Shown here piece after piece: positions 8,240 through 15,810 of a stretch of 64,000 nt of DNA. This DNA is from Burkholderia sp. MS389 (lineage in GTDB: Bacteria; Pseudomonadota; Gammaproteobacteria; Burkholderiales; Burkholderiaceae). The notes beneath the pieces were generated by a model that searched no databases, was not told the DNA's origin, and was given only the letters and a program-made list of their open reading frames with translations. Position 1 is the stretch's first letter, and every line of letters begins with the position of its first letter. The translations under genes were made by a program, and so were the position numbers. Where the stretch lies: NCBI RefSeq assembly GCF_016899425.1, contig NZ_CP045995.1:2418001-2482000 (forward strand), written 5' to 3'.

Positions 8240-10258
8240 ATGAGCGACACGATCCATGCGTGGATCGGCGCGATCGGCGCGCATCCGCTTCTCGTGCTGG
8301 CGGTCGTGTTCGTGGCCGCGTGCGCCGAGGCGATCGCGCTGATCGGCACGGTCGTGCCGGCGGGCGCCGTGATGTTCGCGGCCGGCGCGCTGATCGGCGC
8401 GGGTGCGCTCGACGCATGGGCGACGATCGGCGTCGCGGCCGTCGGCGCGGTGATCGGCGACGGGATCAGCTACGAACTCGGCCGACGTTACCGCGGGATG
8501 ATCCGCACTGCGTGGGCGCGCTTCGGCTCGGCGAACGCGTACGCACGCGGCGAGGAATTCGTGCTGCGTCACGGCATGAAGAGCATCGTGCTCGCGCGCT
8601 TTCTCGCGCCGGTGCGTGCGGTCGTACCGGTCGTCGTCGGTTGCGCGACGCTGCCGCGCCGGTTGTTCTATCCGGTCAACGTGATCTCGGCGCTCGTGTG
8701 GGCGCCCGTGCACGTCGCGCCCGGCATCCTGTTCGGCGCGTCGGCCGCGCTGGCCGCGGCGATCAGTGTGCGGGTCGCCGCGATCCTGCTGGTCGTGGCC
8801 GCGCTGGTCGCGCTCGTGTGGATCGGCGTGCGCGTCGCGCTGCGGCGCGGCTGGCCGTTGTTGTGTCGTGCGCTCGCCGAAGCCGTGCATGCATGCGTGC
8901 GCCGCTGGCCGCGGTTCGGCACGCGGCTGCACGACGGGATCGCGTACCTGCGCGGGCTGCCGGGCGCGGTGCCCGTGCTCGCGCTGTTGTTCGTCGGCTG
9001 CGTGTGGCTGTTCGCGGGGATCGTGCAGGACGTCGTCGCGAACGATCCGCTGATGCACGCGGACATCGCGCTGTACGCGTTCTTGCAGCACCTGCGCACG
9101 CCGCCCGCCGACGCCGCGATGAGCGCGCTCGCCGTGCTGCACGGACACGACACGGGGCTGATCGTCGCGGCCGCGTTTCTCGTCTGGCTGATGATCCACC
9201 GCTGCTGGCTGACGGCCGCATGGTGGCTCGCGACGATCGGCGTCGCCGTCGTGCTCGTGCCGGTGTTCGGCGCGGGCGCGCCCGGCGCGACGCCTGCGAG
9301 CCTGCCGCCCGGCGCGCTGCACGTGCCGCTGCCGGACGGCGACGCCGCGTTCGCGATCCTCGCGAGCAGCGGCCTTGGCTGGGTGCTGGCGCGCGACCGG
9401 CCCGCGCGGTGGCGCATTCCGGTCGTGACGGCGGTCATGCTGTGGATCGTGCTCGGCGGCTTCGCGCGGCTGTACGTTGGCGATACCTGGTTGTCGGGCT
9501 TGCTGGGCGGATGGAGCCTCGGGCTCGCCTGGTTCGCATTGCTCGCCGGCGCCTATGCGTACTGGCGCGTGCGCGAGCACGTGCAGCCGCGCGGCGCGCT
9601 CGTCGCGGTCGTCGTCGTGCTCGCGACGGCCGGCGTATGGACGGTGCCCGCGCAGTGGCAGCTCGATCGCGCGGCGCGTCCGCATGTCGGCGACGTGGTC
9701 GCGATGACCGTCGACCAGTGGCTGCGCGGCGGGTGGCAGCGCGTGCCGGCGCGGCGCACCGAGATCGGCGGCGACCGCGAGGAATATCTGCCGCTGCAAT
9801 GGAGCGCGACGTCGGACACGCTCGACCGCCATCTCGCGCAGGCCGGCTGGCAGCGCGCGACGCCGTGGTCGCCGGCCACCGCGCTGCGTTGGCTATTGCC
9901 GCAGGCGCCCGCCGATACGCTGCCCGTGCTGCCGCGTTATACGCACGGCGAGAGCACGCGACGCGTGTTCGTCCGCGTCGATCCCGCCCACCCGGAAAGC
10001 CGCTTCGTGCTGCGGCTGTGGCGTTATCCGTACGTGTTGCAGGATGCGCTCGGCATGCGGCCGCTGTGGTATGGCGCGTTGTATCGCGAAACGCTGCGCC
10101 GGCCGGCGCGGCTGATGACGATCGTGCACACGACGACGATCGACGATGCGGCGACGATCGCACACGCGTTGGCGGTCGAGCCGATGATCGCGCATCCGCC
10201 GGCGGGGATGACGGCCTCGCCGGATCAGATGCTGCTGGTGTGGATGGTTCAGCCGTGA
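8240..10258 (+). CDS. DedA - degenerate PAP2 - LssY C-terminal fusion membrane protein
   Basis: The 672-residue polytopic protein has three parts. Residues 1-200 are a DedA/SNARE-associated domain with LIGTVVPAGAVMFAAGAL and LARFLAPVRAVVP (R120, R126). Residues about 240-450 have the helix layout of a PAP2 phosphatase. Residues about 470-672 match the LssY C-terminal domain (GDVVAMTVDQWL, ILQHV-like region). DedA-PAP2 proteins act in recycling of polyprenyl-phosphate and other lipids in the inner membrane. The PAP2 site is altered: PDGD (365-368) stands where PSGH is expected, and R410-LYVGDTWLSG has T416 and G420 in place of the histidine and aspartate of SRx5HxxxD, so the domain is probably inactive. 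GGGAG is the ribosome-binding site. Confidence 0.87.
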   Translation: MSDTIHAWIGAIGAHPLLVLAVVFVAACAEAIALIGTVVPAGAVMFAAGALIGAGALDAWATIGVAAVGAVIGDGISYELGRRYRGMIRTAWARFGSANAYARGEEFVLRHGMKSIVLARFLAPVRAVVPVVVGCATLPRRLFYPVNVISALVWAPVHVAPGILFGASAALAAAISVRVAAILLVVAALVALVWIGVRVALRRGWPLLCRALAEAVHACVRRWPRFGTRLHDGIAYLRGLPGAVPVLALLFVGCVWLFAGIVQDVVANDPLMHADIALYAFLQHLRTPPADAAMSALAVLHGHDTGLIVAAAFLVWLMIHRCWLTAAWWLATIGVAVVLVPVFGAGAPGATPASLPPGALHVPLPDGDAAFAILASSGLGWVLARDRPARWRIPVVTAVMLWIVLGGFARLYVGDTWLSGLLGGWSLGLAWFALLAGAYAYWRVREHVQPRGALVAVVVVLATAGVWTVPAQWQLDRAARPHVGDVVAMTVDQWLRGGWQRVPARRTEIGGDREEYLPLQWSATSDTLDRHLAQAGWQRATPWSPATALRWLLPQAPADTLPVLPRYTHGESTRRVFVRVDPAHPESRFVLRLWRYPYVLQDALGMRPLWYGALYRETLRRPARLMTIVHTTTIDDAATIAHALAVEPMIAHPPAGMTASPDQMLLVWMVQP

Positions 10259-10281
10259 CGGGGCAGGTGTGACGTGCGCCC

Positions 10282-10611
10282 TTACGCGTGCGACGGCTGC
10301 GCGGGAACGACGGACAGGCGCAGGCCGACGGTCTTGAGCACCGCGAGCAGGGTTTTCAGCGTCGGGTTGCCGTTCGGAGACAGCGTGCGATACAGCGATT
10401 CGCGGCTGATGCCGGCTTCGGCCGCGACGGCGCCGAGCCCGCCGTACGCTTCCGCGACCGTGCGCAGCGCGAGCAGACCGGCCGCGCGGTTGTCGGGATC
10501 GTCGAGCGATTCCATCGCGACGCGCAGATAGGCGACCGCGAGCTCGCGGTCGGCGCCGAGTTCGGCGACTTCCGCATCGTGGTGCGATACCGCGCCTTTG
10601 AGCTTGTTCAT
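10282..10611 (-). CDS. Antitoxin, HTH addiction-module antidote (HI1420/HigA-like)
   Basis: The 109-residue protein matches the helix-turn-helix antidote family typified by HI1420: an N-terminal segment with RELAVAYLRVAMESLDD, a helix-turn-helix around residues 58-85 (LGAVAAEAGISRESLYRTLS) and the C-terminal NPTLKTLLAVLKTVGLRLSV. It should bind and neutralise the RelE/ParE-fold toxin encoded just upstream and repress the shared promoter. The ATG at 10611 overlaps the toxin TGA in an ATGA, giving coupled expression. Toxin-first order is normal for this subfamily. A longer upstream in-frame extension runs antisense-like through the toxin gene and is rejected. Confidence 0.9.
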   Translation of the reverse strand: MNKLKGAVSHHDAEVAELGADRELAVAYLRVAMESLDDPDNRAAGLLALRTVAEAYGGLGAVAAEAGISRESLYRTLSPNGNPTLKTLLAVLKTVGLRLSVVPAQPSHA

Positions 10612-10940
10612 GTTTGCCTCCGTTTCCAGTTCGACCAGTGTTCCTTGGCGCGCCTGATGTCGTCGGATTGACTCGCCTTGTCGCCGCCGGACAGCAGCAG
10701 CACCACGGCGCCGCCGTGCCGGCCGAAGTACACGCGATAGCCGGCGCCGACATGGACGCGCAGTTCGATCACGCCTTCGCCGACCGGCTCGCAATCGCCG
10801 AAGTTGCCGGTCTGCACGCGGCGCAGCCGCTCGCGGATTCGCGCCTGCGCGGGCTTGTCACGGACGGCGTTCAGCCATTCGGTGAACGGCTCGCGACCGT
10901 CGTCGCGTTGATAGCGAAGAAGTTCGAACTTGGAGAGCAT
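10608..10940 (-). CDS. Type II toxin, RelE/ParE fold (HI1419/Gp49-like killer protein)
   Basis: The 110-residue basic protein has the features of the phage-derived Gp49/HI1419 toxin family: EPFTEWLNAVRDKPAQARIRERL in the first half, a central GEGVIELRVHVGAGYRVYF beta-sheet segment, and the C-terminal VLLLSGGDKASQSDDI with lysine-rich end. Family members are ribosome-dependent mRNA interferases; the activity here is inferred. It is the first gene of a two-gene unit with the antitoxin. A near-perfect palindrome touches its ATG (10940-10959), which is the likely autorepression site. The start is the ATG at 10940; no Shine-Dalgarno is visible because the palindrome and possible -10 occupy that space. 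Confidence 0.9.
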   Translation of the reverse strand: MLSKFELLRYQRDDGREPFTEWLNAVRDKPAQARIRERLRRVQTGNFGDCEPVGEGVIELRVHVGAGYRVYFGRHGGAVVLLLSGGDKASQSDDIRRAKEHWSNWKRRQT

Positions 10941-10959
10941 TGTAACTTATAAGCTACAA
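10940..10959 (-). promoter_or_regulatory. Palindromic operator/-10 of the toxin-antitoxin operon
   Basis: The 20-base sequence reads TTGTA-n-CTTATAAG-n-TACAA, an inverted repeat broken by one mismatched pair. It begins at the last base of the toxin start codon. On the minus strand its centre contains TATAAG, a plausible -10, which would place transcription start at or next to the ATG. The location fits autorepression by the antitoxin. Confidence 0.65.
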
Positions 10960-11247
10960 AAAGGTAAATGGAGCGGGGCGGTTCACATCGCAATGGCTGG
11001 GCGGCCGATGAGCATGCGGCGTCTTCATCGTTCGGGATTCGAGGGCGTGGAGCGGGCTTCCCGGACGACGATCATTTTTTCATCCGGGATGGCGCGTGAC
11101 GATTCGGCCAAATGGCCGCTACGGATGGTGCGACGGGACGCGCGTATCGCAGCGCAGCGCGGCGATAACGGCGACCGTCGATGAATCGCGGTACGATCGC
11201 TCGTTCGCCCGTCTGGCCTGCCGACATCACCTCACGAGAGACCCCGC
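10960..11247 (+). other. Intergenic region upstream of the GNAT gene
   Basis: About 290 bases between the toxin-antitoxin operator and the acetyltransferase gene. Short open frames here have no family resemblance or ribosome-binding site. No repeat, terminator or clear promoter was recognised. Confidence 0.45.
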
Positions 11248-11757
11248 ATGATCACGATTCGCCCGATGACCGACGACGATTTCGCGCGCTTCTGGCCGAC
11301 TTACCGCGCGATCGTCGCTGCTCAGGAAACCTATGCATTCGATCCCGAGCCGACCCAGGAAGCGGCGCGCGCACAGTGGCTCGACGCGCCGCTTTGCACG
11401 TGGATCGCCGAAGAGGACGGCGTGGTGCTCGGCTCGTATTTCCTGAAGGCGAACGCGGCCGGGCCCGGCAAGCACGTGAGCAACTGCGGCTACATGGTGA
11501 GCGAGGCCGCGCGCGGACGCGGCGTCGCGCGCCTGATGTGCGAACACTCGCAGCAGATGGCGCGCGAGCGCGGTTTCCTCGCGATGCAGTTCAATTCGGT
11601 GGTCGCGACGAACGCGGTCGCGGTCGCGCTGTGGCAGAAGCTGGGATTCGAGATCGTCGGCCGGGTGCCGCGCGCATACCGTCACGCGCGGCTCGGCTTC
11701 GTCGACTGCTTCGTGATGTTCAAGTGGCTCGGCGACGCGGCGGCCGCCGAAGCCTGA
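11248..11757 (+). CDS. GNAT family N-acetyltransferase
   Basis: The 169-residue protein begins MITIRPMTDDDFARFWPTY and contains acetyl-CoA-binding motif A (NCGYMVSEAARGRGVARLM, with the RGRGVA pyrophosphate loop) and motif B near NAVAVALWQKLGFEIVGRVP. GNATs transfer acetyl from acetyl-CoA to amines; the acceptor here is unknown. The length is standard. GAGA lies seven bases before the ATG. Its end lies 16 bases from the end of the convergent M29-like gene. Confidence 0.92.
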   Translation: MITIRPMTDDDFARFWPTYRAIVAAQETYAFDPEPTQEAARAQWLDAPLCTWIAEEDGVVLGSYFLKANAAGPGKHVSNCGYMVSEAARGRGVARLMCEHSQQMARERGFLAMQFNSVVATNAVAVALWQKLGFEIVGRVPRAYRHARLGFVDCFVMFKWLGDAAAAEA

Positions 11758-11775
11758 GCAACCCGCCGCCGCGTC
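11734..11775. terminator. Hairpin between convergent genes
   Basis: GACGCGGCGG (11734-11743) pairs perfectly with CCGCCGCGTC (11766-11775). The arms fall in the 3' ends of the convergent acetyltransferase and M29-like genes. There is no U-tract, so this could be a Rho-independent-like bidirectional element or only a consequence of GC-rich codons. Confidence 0.35.
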
Positions 11776-12727
11776 AGACGGCGAACGCGCCGTCGAACAC
11801 GATCCGTTCGTCGAGCGCGAGCGTGCCGCGCGCGAAGATCAGGTCGAGATGGTGGCTGCCGTTTTCGCCGCCGCCGAGCCCGAGATGCAGGCCCGGATGG
11901 CGTTCCTCGAACCCCGCGTTGCGGCCGTACAGGCCGCGAATGCCGAGGTTCGTGCCGATGCCGAATTCCTCGATCCGCCGATGATTCGCGTGCCGGTCGA
12001 GATAGGTCGCGAAATCGCGCCGGAAGCCCGCATCGTCGGTGTCGAAATCGACGATCGTGCTGTGCTCGACATGCAGCGTCGCGAGCCGCTCGGCCACCTT
12101 GTACTTGATCGCGAACGGCACGGTGCCGAGAAACGTGCCGCTGAACACGACGGTGCCGTTCAGGTCCGTCACGTGCGTCGCGATCTCGCCGGGCACGACG
12201 TCGAGGTTGCCCATGCCGTCCACGCTCGTCCATTTCTGGTCCGGCGCGAGCGAGCCCGTCAGCGTGTTGCCGGCTTCGTCGATGAAGCGGATCTGCGACG
12301 CGCGTGCGGCGGCCTCGATCAGCCGGCCGTTGCGCGCGGCGATGTCGTCGAGCGATTCGGCGAACGCCTCGTCGAGGTGCGGGCCGTAATCCTTGAATAA
12401 AACCGATTTGCCCCAGTGTTCGACGATCGCGGGGCGGATCGCGGCGAGAAATGGCGGCCCGCTCGGCGACGGCGTCGGCAGGCACGACGAGTCGTACAGC
12501 AGCACGAACAGGTCGGCGTCGTCGAGTGCGGCGGCGATATCGGCGGGCGCGGTGCTTTCGAGGCAGAGGGTGGTCGCGTCGAGCGAATCGGGCAGGGCGG
12601 AAAAGGCGCGCAACGCGGTGTCGCGGTTGCGGGTGTCATAGCCGACCAGCAGTTTTCCCGATTCGCCGCGTGCCAGCTTGTCGCGCAGCGCCGGGTGAAA
12701 ACCGAGCGCGCGGTGCAGGTTCAGCAT
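11774..12727 (-). CDS. M29 aminopeptidase-like (COG2309) metallo-protein
   Basis: The 317-residue protein resembles the C-terminal metal-binding half of M29 (AmpS/AmpT) leucyl aminopeptidases. Near the C-terminus it has RRIEEFGIGTNLGIRGLYG, PGLHLGLGGGENGSHHLDLIF: the glutamate, the GLHLGLG histidine and the HxD pair (HLD) match the family's metal ligands. The N-terminal half (about 1-120) is a Rossmann-like region with DDADLFVLLYDSS. It is shorter than classical M29 enzymes (about 370-410 residues). It is the second gene behind a 40-residue peptide with a hairpin between them. A role in processing or modifying that peptide is possible but unproven. The start ATG follows CGGAGATACGC, giving a reasonable GGAG site. 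Confidence 0.7.
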   Translation of the reverse strand: MLNLHRALGFHPALRDKLARGESGKLLVGYDTRNRDTALRAFSALPDSLDATTLCLESTAPADIAAALDDADLFVLLYDSSCLPTPSPSGPPFLAAIRPAIVEHWGKSVLFKDYGPHLDEAFAESLDDIAARNGRLIEAAARASQIRFIDEAGNTLTGSLAPDQKWTSVDGMGNLDVVPGEIATHVTDLNGTVVFSGTFLGTVPFAIKYKVAERLATLHVEHSTIVDFDTDDAGFRRDFATYLDRHANHRRIEEFGIGTNLGIRGLYGRNAGFEERHPGLHLGLGGGENGSHHLDLIFARGTLALDERIVFDGAFAV

Positions 12728-12744
12728 GCGTATCTCCGGAAGCG

Positions 12745-12768
12745 GCGGAAGGGCCGAGGCCCTTCCGC
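12745..12768 (-). other. Perfect hairpin between the peptide gene and the M29-like gene
   Basis: GCGGAAGGGCC and GGCCCTTCCGC are perfect complements separated by two bases. The element lies between the stop of the 40-residue peptide and the start of the next gene and has no U-tract on either side. It could act as a partial terminator or 3' stabiliser that raises the yield of the first gene over the second. Confidence 0.65.
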
Positions 12769-12785
12769 GAGAACGGGTGGCCCGC

Positions 12786-12908
12786 TCAGACCGGCCAGAG
12801 CGCGGTGCCGAACGGCACCACGGCGTCCTCGACCATCATGTCGACGGCCTCGGGGTGCGTGTCTTCCTGCATCCAGTCAAGCAATTCGATCTGCTGGGTT
12901 TCCTGCAT
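12786..12908 (-). CDS. Small acidic 40-residue peptide, possible precursor peptide
   Basis: This 41-codon frame starts MQETQQIELLDWMQED and ends VPFGTALWPV. AGGAG (12916-12920) lies seven bases upstream of the ATG, and a well-formed sigma70 promoter lies about 100 bases upstream (13012-13040). The N-terminal two thirds is acidic and amphipathic and the C-terminal third is hydrophobic, the usual layout of a leader/core precursor, although no known RiPP motif is recognised and there are no cysteines. It is 58 bases upstream of the M29-like gene, with a hairpin in between. An alternative is a small regulatory or scaffold protein. It was too short for routine ORF calling. Confidence 0.72.
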   Translation of the reverse strand: MQETQQIELLDWMQEDTHPEAVDMMVEDAVVPFGTALWPV

Positions 12909-13011
12909 GTCAATTCTCCTGTGGTGAACATGAGTGATTCAACATGAAAGCGCGGCAAAAACATGGCCGCTCCTCGTTCGGAATTTTGTGAATGCCGGGC
13001 GAGTGGCGTCG

Positions 13012-13040
13012 ATATTAGTCTGACGAATTTACGAATGCAA
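13012..13040 (-). promoter_or_regulatory. Sigma70-type promoter of the peptide operon
   Basis: On the minus strand TTGCAT (13040-13035) and TAATAT (13017-13012) are separated by exactly 17 bases. This is the best promoter match noticed in the window. Transcription should begin near 13005, about 97 bases before the peptide start codon. Confidence 0.68.
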
Positions 13041-13052
13041 TGCGTCGCATTG
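13038..13052. promoter_or_regulatory. Inverted repeat at the -35 of the peptide promoter
   Basis: CAATGCG-T-CGCATTG is a perfect 7-1-7 palindrome that overlaps the first bases of the -35 hexamer. The position is suited to control of promoter access by a dimeric regulator, which is not identified. Confidence 0.5.
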
Positions 13053-13249
13053 TTTTTAGCTGAGGTGCGCTAAACACTGGCGTTTTCGATTCACATATTG
13101 GAAAAATGGATAAAACGAGCGACAGATCGCGCATCTTTTTTTAGTGAATTCAAATCCAGAACGCCGAATTGAATTCGGTAATTTTTAATTTGAGTTCAAT
13201 TGAAATGATTGCTGCACTTTATGTCGTTAAAGAAAGCCGCATGCGAACG

Positions 13250-13705
13250 TCATCCGAGCAGCGCCTTTCCGATCGCCTTCGTCGGTTCCGAGCGCAGCAC
13301 CAGCGAAGTCGTGACCGCGCCGAAGCGGGCAATCGCGTCGATCAGGGTTTCGAGCTGGCCCGGCGTCGGTACCAGCACCTTCAGCAGAAAGCAGTCCTCG
13401 CCGGTCATGCGGTGGACTTCGATGACATGCGGCATCTCGGCAAACGTGCGCAGCGCCGGTTTGATGTGCTCGTGAGTCGTTTTGAGCCGGATGATCGCCA
13501 TCATGCCCAACCCCAGCGCCGCCGGATCGATCCGCGCGCCGTAGCCGGCGATGATCCCGCGTTCTTCCAGCCGCTTCACGCGCTCCGACGTGGCGGGCTG
13601 CGACAGCCCGATGCGCCTGCCGACTTCCGACAGCGGCGTCCGCGCGTTGTCCTGCAGCGCTTCGAGGATCGCAAGATCCAGGCGATCCAGTGCTTCTTCC
13701 GGCAT
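13250..13705 (-). CDS. Lrp/AsnC family transcriptional regulator
   Basis: The 151-residue protein has an N-terminal helix-turn-helix (LDRLDLAILEALQDNARTPL, then GRRIGLSQPATSERVKRLE) and a C-terminal RAM ligand-binding domain (VIEVHRMTGEDCFLLKVLVP). It should form octamers that sense an amino acid. The ATG at 13705 is chosen because GGAGG lies six bases upstream; the longer in-frame extension covers the divergent gene's promoter. It is divergent from the small hydrolase gene at 13821, and its 3' side faces the peptide operon, so either may be a target. Confidence 0.93.
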   Translation of the reverse strand: MPEEALDRLDLAILEALQDNARTPLSEVGRRIGLSQPATSERVKRLEERGIIAGYGARIDPAALGLGMMAIIRLKTTHEHIKPALRTFAEMPHVIEVHRMTGEDCFLLKVLVPTPGQLETLIDAIARFGAVTTSLVLRSEPTKAIGKALLG

Positions 13706-13820
13706 GACGGTCCTCCGGTACCGTTGATTCATCGGCATTTTGTCCCAATAACCGATGACTTGCCATTCCATGCCGACTGATGCGTGGTCACACTCTGGGC
13801 TTTCGTCGATGGAGGGAGTG

Positions 13821-14366
13821 ATGGATCGAGCGATCGTGATCGTGCCGGGTATCGGCAATTCGGGACCGGATCATTGGCAGAGCCACTGGGAGGCGGCGTT
13901 GCCCGGCGCCGCGCGCATCGCGCCGGCTTCATGGGACGCGCCCGACCTGGCCGACTGGACGGCGGCGCTGGACGAGGCCGTCGCGAACGCCGGGGTGCCT
14001 CCGCTCGTGGTGTGTCATTCGCTGGGTTGTCTGTTGTTCGCGCATTGGCATGCCGTGTCGGCTCGGGCGGTGCGCGGCGCGTTTCTCGTGGCCGTGCCCG
14101 ACCCGGCAGGGCCGCGCTTTCCCGTTGCCGCCGCCGCGTTCGCGAACCTGCCGAACAGTGGGTTCGGGCGCGTGCCTGTGCTGGCGATCGCGAGCGAGGA
14201 CGATCCGTACGATCCGTCGGGGCGCGCGCTCGAATGGGCAACGGAACAGGGTGCGACGCCGCTTCTGCTCGGCGCGCGCGGCCATCTGAACGCGGCGTCC
14301 GGGCTGGCTGGATGGCCCGAAGGGCGCGCGTTGCTGGCGGCGTTTGCGGCCGGACTCGGGCGATAG
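13821..14366 (+). CDS. RBBP9/YdeN family serine hydrolase
   Basis: The 181-residue alpha/beta hydrolase begins MDRAIVIVPGIGNSGPDHWQ, the typical RBBP9/YdeN opening. The nucleophile elbow is CHSLGC (Ser about 68), a candidate acid lies in ASEDDPYDP, and the histidine in GARGHLNAASGL. Members are small cytoplasmic esterases of unclear substrate. GGAGG lies seven bases before the ATG. It is divergent from the Lrp regulator and 179 bases before an MFS gene. Confidence 0.9.
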   Translation: MDRAIVIVPGIGNSGPDHWQSHWEAALPGAARIAPASWDAPDLADWTAALDEAVANAGVPPLVVCHSLGCLLFAHWHAVSARAVRGAFLVAVPDPAGPRFPVAAAAFANLPNSGFGRVPVLAIASEDDPYDPSGRALEWATEQGATPLLLGARGHLNAASGLAGWPEGRALLAAFAAGLGR

Positions 14367-14545
14367 CGCGTGCCCGCGCCGGCTGGTTTCCCGCGGTGTT
14401 CGGCCGTCGTGTCGGGGAGCGGGAACCGGGCGCGGCGGCCGTCGCGGTTGTTCCGCTGCCGCGCGTGCCGATTTCGTGGCGGCTCCAGTATGATCGACCG
14501 ACGGCGGCGCAAGCCCCGGAATCGAACAACGAAGGAGACACCCCG

Positions 14546-15799
14546 ATGCGTGCAGTGCCGCAACCGGAGCGTGACGGTCGCTCGCGGCCGGACGCCGGCG
14601 CGACCGATCCCGGCCGCATGGCCGCGTGGCGGCTCGCGATCTGCCTGTCGCTCGGCAGCGCGATCGCGCTCGGCCTCGCACGCTTTTCGTATGCGTTGCT
14701 GCTGTCGCCGATGAAGGCCGATCTCGGCTGGACGTTCGCGCAGGCCGGCGCGCTGAATACGGCGAACGCGGCCGGCTACCTGATCGGCGCGCTTGCATTC
14801 CCGCTGCTGTCGCGGCGCTGGCGCGCGGGCACGCTGCTCGCGGCCGGCTGCGCGCTGACCGCCGTGCTGATGGCCGCGGGCGGGCTCACGCCGGACATGC
14901 ACGCGTTGCTCGCGCAGCGGCTGGCGACGGGTGTCGGCAGCGCGTTGATCTTCATCAGCGGCGGCGTACTGGCCGCGCGGCTCGCCTCCGCGTCGCCGCG
15001 CGATGCGGGGCTGCTGCTCGGCCTTTACTACGGCGGCACCGGATGGGGCATCGTCGCGTCGTCGCTGCTCGTGCCGGCCACGCTCGTGTCACGCGTGCAC
15101 GGCTGGCAGCCCGCGTGGTTCGCACTCGCGACGGCGTGCGTGCTGTTCTCGGCAGTCGCCGTGTCGGCCGCGCGCCGCATCGAGCATGCCCATGCGGCAC
15201 CGGCCACGCGGGCCGACGGTGCGAAACCGGCGGCTGCCGCGAGCCCGGCCCGCTTCGCACTCGCGCTGGCCGGCTACGCGCTGTTCGGCGTCGGCTATAT
15301 CGGCTACATGACGTTCATCGTCGCGTTGCTGCGCGGCGCGGGGATGAGCGGCTCGGTCGTCGCCGCGTTCTACGTGATGCTCGGCGTCGCGACCGTCGTG
15401 TCGGCGCGGCTATGGTCGGGGCTGCTCGACCGGATGCGCGGCGGCCAGGCGCTCGCGGTGCTCAACGCGCTGCTCGGCGTCGCGACGCTGATGCCCGCGC
15501 TGTTCGTGCATCCGGCCGCCGCATTCGCATCGGGCTTGCTGTTCGGCGCGACGTTCCTGTCGGCGGTCGCGTCGACGACGGCCTTCGTGCGGCACAACCT
15601 GCCGCCCGACGGCTGGGCGAAGGGGATCAGCGCCTTCACGACGGTCTTCGCATTCGGGCAGATCGCGGGGCCGGTCGCGATCGGCTGGGTGTCGGACAGC
15701 GCGGGGCTCGCGCGCGGGCTCGTGTATTCGGCGCTCACGCTGTTCGCGGGCGCGGCATTCGCGGCCGGGCAGCGCGCGCTGCGCAGCACGTCCGCGTAG
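14546..15799 (+). CDS. YbfB/YjiJ family MFS transporter
   Basis: The 417-residue carrier has about 12 membrane segments and the YbfB/YjiJ signature near helix 1, GLARFSYALLLSPMKADLGW, with LGLYYGGTGWGIVASS further on. AAGGAG lies nine bases before the ATG at 14546. No substrate is established for the family. The gene runs toward the iacG gene, ending 11 bases from its stop. Confidence 0.9.
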   Translation: MRAVPQPERDGRSRPDAGATDPGRMAAWRLAICLSLGSAIALGLARFSYALLLSPMKADLGWTFAQAGALNTANAAGYLIGALAFPLLSRRWRAGTLLAAGCALTAVLMAAGGLTPDMHALLAQRLATGVGSALIFISGGVLAARLASASPRDAGLLLGLYYGGTGWGIVASSLLVPATLVSRVHGWQPAWFALATACVLFSAVAVSAARRIEHAHAAPATRADGAKPAAAASPARFALALAGYALFGVGYIGYMTFIVALLRGAGMSGSVVAAFYVMLGVATVVSARLWSGLLDRMRGGQALAVLNALLGVATLMPALFVHPAAAFASGLLFGATFLSAVASTTAFVRHNLPPDGWAKGISAFTTVFAFGQIAGPVAIGWVSDSAGLARGLVYSALTLFAGAAFAAGQRALRSTSA

Positions 15800-15810
15800 C
15801 CAAGCACCCG

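Larger units (their letters stand above)
12909..13249 (-). other. AT-rich upstream region of the peptide operon
   Basis: This 341-base interval is markedly more AT-rich than its surroundings. It holds the promoter and inverted repeat described separately, and a 15-base palindrome CCGAATT-G-AATTCGG (13164-13178) bordered by T- and A-rich runs. The palindrome lies downstream of the Lrp stop and may be a weak terminator or an operator. Confidence 0.55.

Noticed and set aside
7340..9832. An 830-codon N-terminal extension of the NarL-type regulator running through the DedA-PAP2 gene
   Set aside because: Antisense to a clear gene and low-complexity; the receiver domain begins at the ATG at 7339.
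10930..11184. An 84-codon frame starting over the toxin operator
   Set aside because: It starts within the toxin gene and palindrome on the opposite strand, with no ribosome-binding site or domain.
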